This document shows positions 35,994-42,854 of a stretch of 61,881 bases of DNA, piece by piece. Location of the stretch: assembly GCA_013216015.1 (NCBI GenBank), contig JABSOI010000038.1, forward strand, positions 1 to 61,881. The letters run 5' to 3'. The stretch is from Alteromonadaceae bacterium (lineage in GTDB: Bacteria; Pseudomonadota; Gammaproteobacteria; Enterobacterales; Alteromonadaceae). Positions within the stretch are counted from its first letter, which is position 1; each line of letters starts with the position of its first letter. Made by a program: the position numbers and the translations under genes. Under the pieces are notes generated by a model, which ran no database searches, was not told the origin of the DNA, and saw nothing but the letters and a program-made list of their open reading frames with translations.

Positions 35994-37451
35994 CTATCTT
36001 GCCAGTCCGCCCATACAAAGATATTTTATTGTAAGATAGTCCGCCAATCCATATTTGGACCCTTCACGTCCATTGCCAGATTGTTTGACGCCGCCAAAGG
36101 GTGCCGCCGCATTTGAAAGAATACCTTCATTAATGCCGACCATGCCATATTCCAGGCCCTCAGCAACTCGCCAAATCCGACCAATATCTCTGGAGAAAAA
36201 GTAGGCCGCCAATCCGTATTCTGTATCGTTGGCCATTTTGATCGCATCCTCTTCATCATCAAAAGCAATAATAGGCGTTACAGGGCCAAAAATTTCATTG
36301 CGAGCAACCGCCATCGTATTGGTCACGCTGGTCAATATAGTTGGCTGATAGAAATTTTCACCGGCTTCGTGACGTTGACCACCCAGCGCTAGGACGGCGC
36401 CCTGGTCGATAGACTCAGAGACTAAACTGGCTACATCTTCTAAGGCTTGGCTGTTAATCAAAGGGCCAACTGAAACCCCAGCTTGCAGACCATCGCCTAC
36501 AGAAAGACACTTCACAGCGGCTACGAATTTTTCAGTAAAGGCCTCAAGAACGTTTTTCTGAACAAAAAGTCGATTGGTGCTGACACAGGTCTGACCCGCG
36601 TTTCGATATTTCGAACCAATTGCGCCGGCCACCGCGGCGTCTAGGTCTGCATCATCAAATACGATAAATGGCGCATTACCTCCCAATTCCATGGAAACCC
36701 TTTTAACCGTGGTGGCGCACTGGCTAATCAAGGACTTACCAACGGCAGTAGAGCCGGTAAAGGTGAATTTCGCTACATCCGGGTGTTGGGTCAGGACCTT
36801 ACCCATGCCCCTGGAATCTTGGCCGACTACCACGTTGAAAACGCCGGGTGGTATTCCTGCGCGGGCAGCAAGCTCTGCCATGGCCAGCGCTGACAATGGC
36901 GTTTGCGAAGCCGGTCGGGCCACAAAGGTACAGCCGGCCGCTAGTGCCGCCGCCGCTTTTCTGGCGATCATTGCATTGGGGAAATTCCAAGGCGTAACCG
37001 AAGCGACTACGCCAACAGGCTGCTTAATCACAAGAATGCGCCGGTCAGAAGATAATGCAGGGATAGTATCGCCATACACTCGCTTTCCTTCCTCTGCGAA
37101 CCACTCGATATACGAAGCACCGTAGCCAATTTCACCTTTGGCTTCAGCCAGAGGTTTGCCCTGTTCTGCGGTAAGAATTCGGCCAAGATCATCCTGGTGT
37201 TGCATCATCAGATCAAACCAACTGCGCATTAATTTGCAACGCGCTGCAGCAGATTTAGCCGACCAGGCAGGCAATGCCGCTTTCGCAGCAAATACTGCTT
37301 GTTCTGTTTCCACAATTCCCGCATCAGTCACCGAGGCAACCAAATCGCCATTCGAAGGATTGAGTACAGCATAGGTCTGGTCACTGGTTTGCCAATCACC
37401 ATCAATGTACGATGCTCTCTTCAATAAATCCGTATCTTTTAAGTTTAACAT
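35994..37451 (-). CDS. NAD(P)-dependent aldehyde dehydrogenase, succinate-semialdehyde dehydrogenase-like
   Basis: A 485-residue cytoplasmic ALDH, the length of GabD. Motifs are VTPWNFPNAMIARKAAAALAAGC, FTGSTAVGK, MELGGNAPFIVFDDADLD (general base Glu), the nucleophile in NAGQTCVSTNR, NEIFGPVTP, and FGGVKQSGNGREGS. Overall it reads like GabD (succinate-semialdehyde/glutarate-semialdehyde dehydrogenase), but sugar-locus ALDHs with lactaldehyde or alpha-ketoglutarate-semialdehyde activity are close relatives. An operator with GATAAT -10 on the minus strand (37691-37709) places it in the LacI regulon, which favours a sugar-derived aldehyde. Local G+C is higher than that of neighbours, hinting at separate acquisition. 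Confidence 0.9.
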   Translation of the reverse strand: MLNLKDTDLLKRASYIDGDWQTSDQTYAVLNPSNGDLVASVTDAGIVETEQAVFAAKAALPAWSAKSAAARCKLMRSWFDLMMQHQDDLGRILTAEQGKPLAEAKGEIGYGASYIEWFAEEGKRVYGDTIPALSSDRRILVIKQPVGVVASVTPWNFPNAMIARKAAAALAAGCTFVARPASQTPLSALAMAELAARAGIPPGVFNVVVGQDSRGMGKVLTQHPDVAKFTFTGSTAVGKSLISQCATTVKRVSMELGGNAPFIVFDDADLDAAVAGAIGSKYRNAGQTCVSTNRLFVQKNVLEAFTEKFVAAVKCLSVGDGLQAGVSVGPLINSQALEDVASLVSESIDQGAVLALGGQRHEAGENFYQPTILTSVTNTMAVARNEIFGPVTPIIAFDDEEDAIKMANDTEYGLAAYFFSRDIGRIWRVAEGLEYGMVGINEGILSNAAAPFGGVKQSGNGREGSKYGLADYLTIKYLCMGGLAR

Positions 37452-37690
37452 TGCCTGATCCTATCAATTAGTTTTTAAAATTGTATGTAATAGTAACCCC
37501 ACAGAAATACAACCTGTACAGTGTACCGTGGTGTAACCACCTAAATTTGTTCCAGTTCTGTGCACATCAACTGACTGGCTCATGCCCGTCTCCATCAAAA
37601 AGTGATGTAGAACCTGACACACTATATGTTTATTACAAGCGCTACGATATTACTTGTATTGTGGCACACAAATGGATACTATCCTTGTAA

Positions 37691-37709
37691 TGTTACCGAA
37701 TACATTATC
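37691..37709 (-). promoter_or_regulatory. LacI-type operator with -10 box, site H
   Basis: On the minus strand GATAAT (37709-37704) is followed by TGTATTCGGTAACA, sharing one base, as at site B. It probably serves the aldehyde dehydrogenase (start 37451). It lies between divergent genes, so it could also influence the ABM protein at 37822. Confidence 0.6.
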
Positions 37710-37821
37710 ATACTACCTCAATATGTTCACGTCATTTTGACGGATGTCGCGCGATCGACTCGTCAGTTGTTGACCAGTCTGAGTTAAACGGTTTCAACCA
37801 CTACTAAAGGAGAAAGATGCC

Positions 37822-38184
37822 ATGGTTACTGAAGATATTTCCTGCACGCTAATACCCTATTTCAAGATTCAAGAAGGCAAAATAGACACATTCAAGCAAA
37901 TGTGTGTGGAATTTGTTAAGGCCACCAATACCGAACCGAAATGCCTTTTCTACGGCTTCAGCTTCGACGGTGACATAGCCTGTTGCCTCGAAGGTTATGT
38001 GGGCGCCGAGGGAGTGCTGGCGCATGTCGACAATGTCGGTGCCCTATTTCAGGAGGCGCTGAAAATATCCGAAATCATGCGTTTGGAAGTTCACGGCCCC
38101 GAACAGGAGTTGGCGAAACTACGCGAGCCTCTGGCAGATCTGAATCCTCAATTCTTCTCGGTTGAGTACGGATTCCGCCGCTGA
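37822..38184 (+). CDS. Small ABM-like (dimeric alpha/beta-barrel) protein
   Basis: 120 residues behind AAGGAG (37807-37812). The pattern is that of the antibiotic-biosynthesis-monooxygenase/dimeric alpha-beta-barrel fold: LIPYFKIQEGKIDTFKQMCVEFV, a middle CLFYGFSFDGDIACCLEGY strand pair, ALFQEALKISEI helix, and a LNPQFFSVEYGF final strand. Cys residues are frequent. No catalytic residue can be assigned. A second ABM-fold gene (38460) and a VOC-fold gene (38863) follow in the same direction. The three may form a small oxygenase/isomerase set acting with the divergent aldehyde dehydrogenase. Confidence 0.65.
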   Translation: MVTEDISCTLIPYFKIQEGKIDTFKQMCVEFVKATNTEPKCLFYGFSFDGDIACCLEGYVGAEGVLAHVDNVGALFQEALKISEIMRLEVHGPEQELAKLREPLADLNPQFFSVEYGFRR

Positions 38185-38273
38185 AGTAGTTGAACATAAT
38201 GTATTTCTGTAAAACTAACGAACAGAGCTTCCGTAACCTGAAGGTCACGGTATTACGTATTACTATCAAGACT

Positions 38274-38436
38274 TATACCCGTTACCTTTCAAAATGCGGG
38301 AATTTGAGGTGAATTAAAAAGCATAGTTACAAGACGCTGATTCGCCGGATAAGTTATTCTTATTTAAGATTCAGCAACGCAGTAAATATGTTTTTTAAAC
38401 GAATCAAAACCTGCATTTTGAATGGTGATGGGTATA
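38274..38436. repeat. TATACCC-family MITE, copy 2 (diverged, opposite orientation)
   Basis: About 163 bp with TATACCCG / TGGGTATA ends and the inner words AAAATGCGGGAATTTGAGGTGAA and CCTGCATTTTGAAT; the centre differs from copy 1. It lies between the two ABM genes and ends 23 bases before the start codon of the second, so it separates or supplies transcription to that gene. A CCGTAACCTGAAGGTCACGG hairpin precedes it at 38231-38250. Confidence 0.8.
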
Positions 38437-38459
38437 TACACATAAACAGAGAGATACAC

Positions 38460-38750
38460 ATGAGTAAACTCACCATTGTTGCAAACGTCCACGCCAATCC
38501 CGATAAAATTGAGCTAATCAAAGCTGAATGTGAAAAACTGGTTCCGATAACTCGCGCTGAAAAAGGCTGTATCGAGTATGCCTTGCATCGCGACAACGAA
38601 AATCCGGCGCATTTCATGTTCTTTGAAATCTGGGAGTCGCGTGAGCTGTGGCAGACCCACATGAATGCCCCGCATCTAGCTGCCTATATGGAAGCCACTG
38701 AAGGCGCGGTTGCAGATTTCACGCTCAACGAAATGTCGCAAATCAGTTAA
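38460..38750 (+). CDS. Putative quinol monooxygenase (YgiN/ABM family)
   Basis: ATG 38460 (AGAGAG just upstream) gives 96 residues, the family norm; the open frame reaching back to 38388 lies in the MITE and is spurious. The protein is a canonical ABM-domain: LTIVANVHANPDKIELIKAECEKLVPITRAEKGCIEYALHRD, PAHFMFFEIWESRELWQTHMNAPHLAAYM. Members include YgiN-like quinol monooxygenases and small stress-related enzymes without cofactors. It is followed 112 bases later by the VOC protein. Confidence 0.85.
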   Translation: MSKLTIVANVHANPDKIELIKAECEKLVPITRAEKGCIEYALHRDNENPAHFMFFEIWESRELWQTHMNAPHLAAYMEATEGAVADFTLNEMSQIS

Positions 38751-38862
38751 CCCTGTCAGCGGGTTTTTTATTGTTGTGATCAAGTGGTACTCAATAAGCA
38801 TGACACCATTTGCTCACTGCTCTAGCCTAAATACCTATTGTTAGAAATTATGGATAGTCATC

Positions 38863-39243
38863 ATGAGAATAGAACAACTTAACCACGTCAATATACGCAC
38901 CACCCAACTCGATGTCATGGTTGACTGGTACACAAATTTTTTAGGCTTGCGCAGTGGTGCTCGCCCGAATTTCCCTTTCCCTGGTGCATGGATGTATGCT
39001 GGTGATACCGCCATTGTGCACTTGGTCGGCATCGAAGGCACGCCCGCCGTCGGGGCGGAGGTAAAATTAAAGCTTGAGCATTTTTCACTTACAGGTACCG
39101 GAGGCGCCGAATTTGAGGCAAAACTCCGCACCGAGGATATAAAGTACCGCCGCGCTGATATTCCAGAGTTTAATATTTATCTGATCAATATTTGGGACCC
39201 TGATGGAAATCACATCCATGTTGATTTTCACCTGGATGAGTAG
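38863..39243 (+). CDS. VOC-family (glyoxalase/dioxygenase-fold) protein
   Basis: 126 residues with two babbab VOC motifs: MRIEQLNHVNIRTTQLDVMVDWYTNFLGL (His8 as likely metal ligand), AWMYAGDTAIVHLV, KLEHFSLTGTG, and DPDGNHIHVDFHLDE with an acidic end. One module-pair per chain implies a dimer with metal sites between the chains. Family reactions range from glyoxalase to extradiol dioxygenase and fosfomycin-type resistance; substrate cannot be told here. Confidence 0.85.
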   Translation: MRIEQLNHVNIRTTQLDVMVDWYTNFLGLRSGARPNFPFPGAWMYAGDTAIVHLVGIEGTPAVGAEVKLKLEHFSLTGTGGAEFEAKLRTEDIKYRRADIPEFNIYLINIWDPDGNHIHVDFHLDE

Positions 39244-39282
39244 ACGCACTTTCGAGTATGGGTGCAAGAATGTTTGAGGATC

Positions 39283-39323
39283 AGTCACGAAACTGGTGTT
39301 GAACTGTAATTAAGTTCGTGACT
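39283..39323. other. Hairpin in the 39244-39835 gap
   Basis: AGTCACGAA (39283-39291) is a perfect inverted match to TTCGTGACT (39315-39323), 40 bases after the VOC gene; it may be a terminator-like or regulatory hairpin. The rest of this ~590-base gap contains one short open frame (about 39440-39536) that I do not trust, and nothing else. Confidence 0.45.
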
Positions 39324-39835
39324 CCTAAACTCAGATCATGAAGAACATGGCATTAAGTGTTTAAACATTGTAGATCCCTCTTCAAGTTTTTATTTACAAC
39401 TGTTGATCAACTTTAGATCTATTACTGATTTAACCGACGATTGGAGTCATCGCCATCGCAGATCGTAGTTACAATGAATCAGGTGAATGTGTTGAACAGC
39501 AAAAATTCATCATGCCAACTCCCCTCAGAAAATAAAATCGATTTGCACCGAAGATAACCTTCAGCTACAGTCCCTAATTACATGAGGTGTTTGTTCCAAG
39601 AACGAATACAGAGACCAAAAACTATAGCCAAAAAACTATAGCCATAAACAAGCAAGGAAAATATTGATGATTGTACTAACTACCCTCCGGGCAAAAATCG
39701 TCTAAAGTTAGCTTGTTCTAAATAGAACATCTCTTTTCGAATTTTACCGCCCGGTTATAAAACAAACCGGGGCTGATCAAATTAAGCCCTTAAAAATATT
39801 TTATATGACGCTATCTTTATACGTCAGGGGCAATC

Positions 39836-40890
39836 ATGTCAAAAACACATTCACTATCTCAAATGGGATGGAACGCTTTTTTTCAACAACAACTTTCATT
39901 AGAACAATGGGAATCTTTCAACATTGGCCGGGTCACAGCACAACATCGGGCACATATTGAAATAATGACCGAATCTTCGGTAAATCAATCTATGCCAATG
40001 CTGGCTAACATGACAAATTTAACAGTTGGTGACTGGATATTAATCAATCAAGACAATCGGTTTGAACAGGCGCTGGAACGTTACTCTTTATTTTCCCGTA
40101 AATCAGCAGGAAGTAAAATAGGAGTACAGTTAATAGCCGCTAATATTAATACCGTATTTATATATAGTCTGTTCATTGAATAACAACTTCAATTTAAGCC
40201 GCATTGAACGTTATTTAGCCTTAGCTTTCGAAGCCGATGTAAAACCTGTAGTGGTTTTAACCAAAGCAGACTGTTGTGAAAATACAGAAAGTTACCTTGA
40301 ACAAGTTCAATCACTTGATTCAATGTTAATGGTAGTCGCCGTCAACGGGCTCGATTCTGACAGTGTAAAACCACTGGAATCGTGGTGTTCAACAGGTAAA
40401 ACCGTCGCATTTATGGGTTCATCAGGCGTTGGAAAATCAACACTGATCAATACTTTGCTCAATGATAATAGCCTAGCTACAGGATCATCTCGTGAAGAGG
40501 ACAGTCGGGGACGTCATACGACTACTTCCCGCTCTATTCATTTAATGCCAGTCGGGGGCTTATTATTAGATACACCGGGTATGAGGGAATTACAACTTGT
40601 TGATTGTGAAAAAGGCATCGACAGTACCTTTGCTGAAATAGGTGATTTATCTGCAAAATGTCAATTCTCAAACTGTCAGCATCAAACCGAGCCAGGCTGT
40701 GCCGTGCAAACAGCAATTTCAGCTGGCGAACTTGATCAACGCAGGCTGACAAATTATGAAAAACTATAACAAGAGCAAGCCAGAAACAGTGCAACTCTGG
40801 CTGAAAAACGCAGTAAAGATCGTAATTTAGGCCGCTTTTATCGCTCAGTTCAATCTGAAACCAAACAACGCAAGAATAAACGGGGATAAA
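39836..40890 (+). pseudogene. rsgA: RsgA-like circularly permuted GTPase, frameshifted
   Basis: The N-terminal OB-fold part (IGRVTAQHRAHIEI...VGDWILINQD) is open from 39836 to about 40160. There a TTTATATATAG run shifts the frame; with four fewer bases the protein reads NTVFIVCSLN and continues into the second frame. That frame has [10 protein letters not shown] (G4), [12 protein letters not shown] (P-loop), [21 protein letters not shown] and the zinc-site Cys/His cluster ([14 protein letters not shown]). A TAA at 40767 then cuts the last ~40 basic residues (AEKRSKDRNLGRFYR). It is a ribosome-maturation-factor paralogue, probably not the essential chromosomal rsgA. Because the first lesion lies in a TA repeat, slippage could restore the frame. 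Confidence 0.85.
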
Positions 40891-40905
40891 TAGCTAAAGA
40901 AAGAC

Positions 40906-40936
40906 AAATAGCGGTAGCTCCTGCTGCCGCTTTATT
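40906..40936. terminator. Bidirectional terminator
   Basis: AGCGGTAG / CTGCCGCT stem with a 6-base loop, flanked by AAAT and TTTATTT. It lies between the convergent rsgA-like pseudogene and the FetB-like gene and overlaps the last codon of the latter. Confidence 0.75.
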
Positions 40937-41639
40937 TGAATTTTGGTTTAACCAACACCAAAAAAATAACTGCCGAAATTATCGCAGACGCAAAAATCAT
41001 ACACATCACCATTATCTGATACCTTGCGGCAATCAATGGTGAAATACCCGATAAAATTTGCCCTGTCATCATACCTGGCAAAGACACAAGACCTACAGCA
41101 AATAAGGAGTTTATAACGGGAATAGAGGCAGCATTCAGTGCGAGCTTTCTGGCCTGGTCATACTCTTGCTTATTTTCCAGTTCTGAAGTTAAACGCTCTG
41201 CACATAAACTGACACTATTCATTGAATTGGCAAATATCATCCCAGCCAGGGGGATCAATACTTTTGGTTGATACCAAGGTTCAAGACTTAATACACCCTG
41301 TGTCATTAACAACAAGGTAAAACCACCACCAAGGGCTATCGCTATTACCGCATATTTAAGTAATAACATCCTGTTATCTTTAATAGTGCCTAAAGCTATC
41401 CAGCTAGAGACCAGTACCATCATGACTAATATTGCCGCAATCAACCATGCATTATCAGAATAAAAAATATAACTCAGCACATAACCAATTAAGAGTAACT
41501 GCACCAACATCCGCGACAGCGCATAAGAAGCCTGTTTAGTATTTAGAGACCATTTATACAAAAAAACAAGCCCGATAAAAACAGGAATAAAGGCAATGCT
41601 TAAATCAGCAAGCGATATAATTTGAATTGAATTATTCAT
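40932..41639 (-). CDS. FetB/UPF0014-family membrane protein
   Basis: 235 residues with about seven hydrophobic helices. UPF0014 (FetB, iron/metal-export permease) features are visible: RMLVQLLLIGYVLSYIF, MMVLVSSWIAL, PLAGMIFANSMNSVSLCAERL, and NSLFAVGLVSLPGMMTGQILSG. Its usual partner FetA, an ATPase, is not adjacent. Instead it ends an operon that has its own ATPase of LolD/MacB type (45338), 48 bases after the lipocalin gene. Whether it works with that ATPase or is only co-transcribed is open. Confidence 0.8.
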   Translation of the reverse strand: MNNSIQIISLADLSIAFIPVFIGLVFLYKWSLNTKQASYALSRMLVQLLLIGYVLSYIFYSDNAWLIAAILVMMVLVSSWIALGTIKDNRMLLLKYAVIAIALGGGFTLLLMTQGVLSLEPWYQPKVLIPLAGMIFANSMNSVSLCAERLTSELENKQEYDQARKLALNAASIPVINSLFAVGLVSLPGMMTGQILSGISPLIAARYQIMVMCMIFASAIISAVIFLVLVKPKFK

Positions 41640-41687
41640 AATGTTTGCTCTAGGTAAACGGTTAAATGAAGAATAGTTAACCTGTAT

Positions 41688-42845
41688 TTAACGCTTATAT
41701 CCCGACATCTCAACAAAGCCAGCGCCCTGATGACTGCCATCAAAAGTAACCATGCCTTCAAAATACTCAAAACCAAAACTCATGATTTGCTTGTTGTTGA
41801 CTATTTTCACTTCAATATCAATATTATGCTCTGCCAGTTTTAATTTAAAGCTTTCTGGATATATACTTTGCGCTAAATGCTGTGTCGTTAAATTTATTTG
41901 CTTGTCGTTCAATGTTTCAATTGTGCCGTCTGTGTGCATTAAACTACCGTAAATATACTCTTGTGTCTTAGACCGAATTCGATAAACCATCAAGGCAAGA
42001 TCTTTGGTTAAATGTAAAGAAAACCAATCCCATCCTTGCTGATCAGGAGCTACCCCCTGCGAACTCCACTCCCTGTCAAACCATGCAGAGCCCGTTACCT
42101 TTTGCCATTTTCCCTGCCAGAATATTCTGCCTGAGAGTTCAATAAAAGGTTGCGAATAATAATGACTGGCGGCGTTTAAACTGGCATGTTTTTGACTAAA
42201 ACCTTGCTCTCCTTGCAAGTAAAAACTATCTTCTCCCAACAGTTCCAGCTCAACTTGCCAACTTGAAAAATTAAGCGCTTTTTCATCCTTTTCATCCTTT
42301 TCATCCTTTTCATCCTTTTCATCAGTAATAGAACCTTTATGACCAATAAAACCCTTATCAGCAAAATAATTACCATAACTTAACTTAGCAGGTAAAAAGT
42401 CGCTTTTTGATCGCCATGACCATTCGTCAATATCAGCCTGAAAAGGTTGAGTATTAATCACAACATTTTTAAAATCTTGACGACCACTTCTTAAGGCCGA
42501 TTGCTGAGATTTTTCATCTGCTAATGCTGCATGAGCAAAATAAAAGTGTTTATCATTTACTGCTCTTCTAAATAATGTCCATTGCGTGCCAAAAGCTTGT
42601 CCTTCTTCAGTCACTAAATTCGCAGTAAGGTACCACCACTCTTGCCGATAACTTTTATGAGCACCATGATCTTTTGGAAAGGTTATTTTGTTATTTCGCG
42701 ACGGCTGGGCATACTGACTGTTTTTATCCGTCAAACTTTGAACAACATCAATACTTCCATCTTTGATTTTCTCATTTGATTGCTCACAACTAGATAATAA
42801 TATAAGCAAAAATATTGTGATAATTAGTTTAAATTCCTGAATCAT
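41688..42845 (-). CDS. AttH/CrtC-like lipocalin lipoprotein
   Basis: 385 residues with a lipoprotein signal and lipobox LLSSC (C20). The first domain has HKSYRQEWWYLTANLV and FGTQWTLFRRA, the hallmark of the CrtC/AttH lipocalin-like family; the second carries GSAWFDREWSSQGVAPDQQGWDWFSLHL. Members accompany attEFG-type ABC transporters and are thought to bind lipophilic molecules. Between them, about residues 173-188, lies an unusual (DEK)n tract encoded by a 9-bp minisatellite. It is fourth in the operon, nine bases after the permease stop. Confidence 0.88.
   Translation of the reverse strand: MIQEFKLIITIFLLILLSSCEQSNEKIKDGSIDVVQSLTDKNSQYAQPSRNNKITFPKDHGAHKSYRQEWWYLTANLVTEEGQAFGTQWTLFRRAVNDKHFYFAHAALADEKSQQSALRSGRQDFKNVVINTQPFQADIDEWSWRSKSDFLPAKLSYGNYFADKGFIGHKGSITDEKDEKDEKDEKDEKALNFSSWQVELELLGEDSFYLQGEQGFSQKHASLNAASHYYSQPFIELSGRIFWQGKWQKVTGSAWFDREWSSQGVAPDQQGWDWFSLHLTKDLALMVYRIRSKTQEYIYGSLMHTDGTIETLNDKQINLTTQHLAQSIYPESFKLKLAEHNIDIEVKIVNNKQIMSFGFEYFEGMVTFDGSHQGAGFVEMSGYKR
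42281..42325. repeat. 9-bp in-frame minisatellite inside the lipocalin gene
   Basis: Five tandem units of TTTCATCCT (last imperfect), encoding Asp-Glu-Lys repeats on the minus strand. Unit length is a multiple of three, so copy-number change would alter the length of an acidic/basic linker without frameshift. Confidence 0.9.
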
Positions 42846-42854
42846 AAAAACCGC

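Noticed and set aside
36691-37125. A 144-codon frame opposite the aldehyde dehydrogenase
   Set aside because: It is an antisense shadow in a G+C-rich gene; codon choice and composition are not protein-like.
37481-37690. A 69-codon frame before operator site H
   Set aside because: No ribosome site, no recognisable domain, and it overlaps the promoter region of the divergent genes.
37660-37691. Sigma-54-like TGGCAC promoter at 37662
   Set aside because: The -12 GC element is missing at the required distance.
39440-39536. Short open frame reading IADRSYNESGECV
   Set aside because: Only about 33 codons, no ribosome site, no known relative; it may be a gene remnant but cannot be supported.
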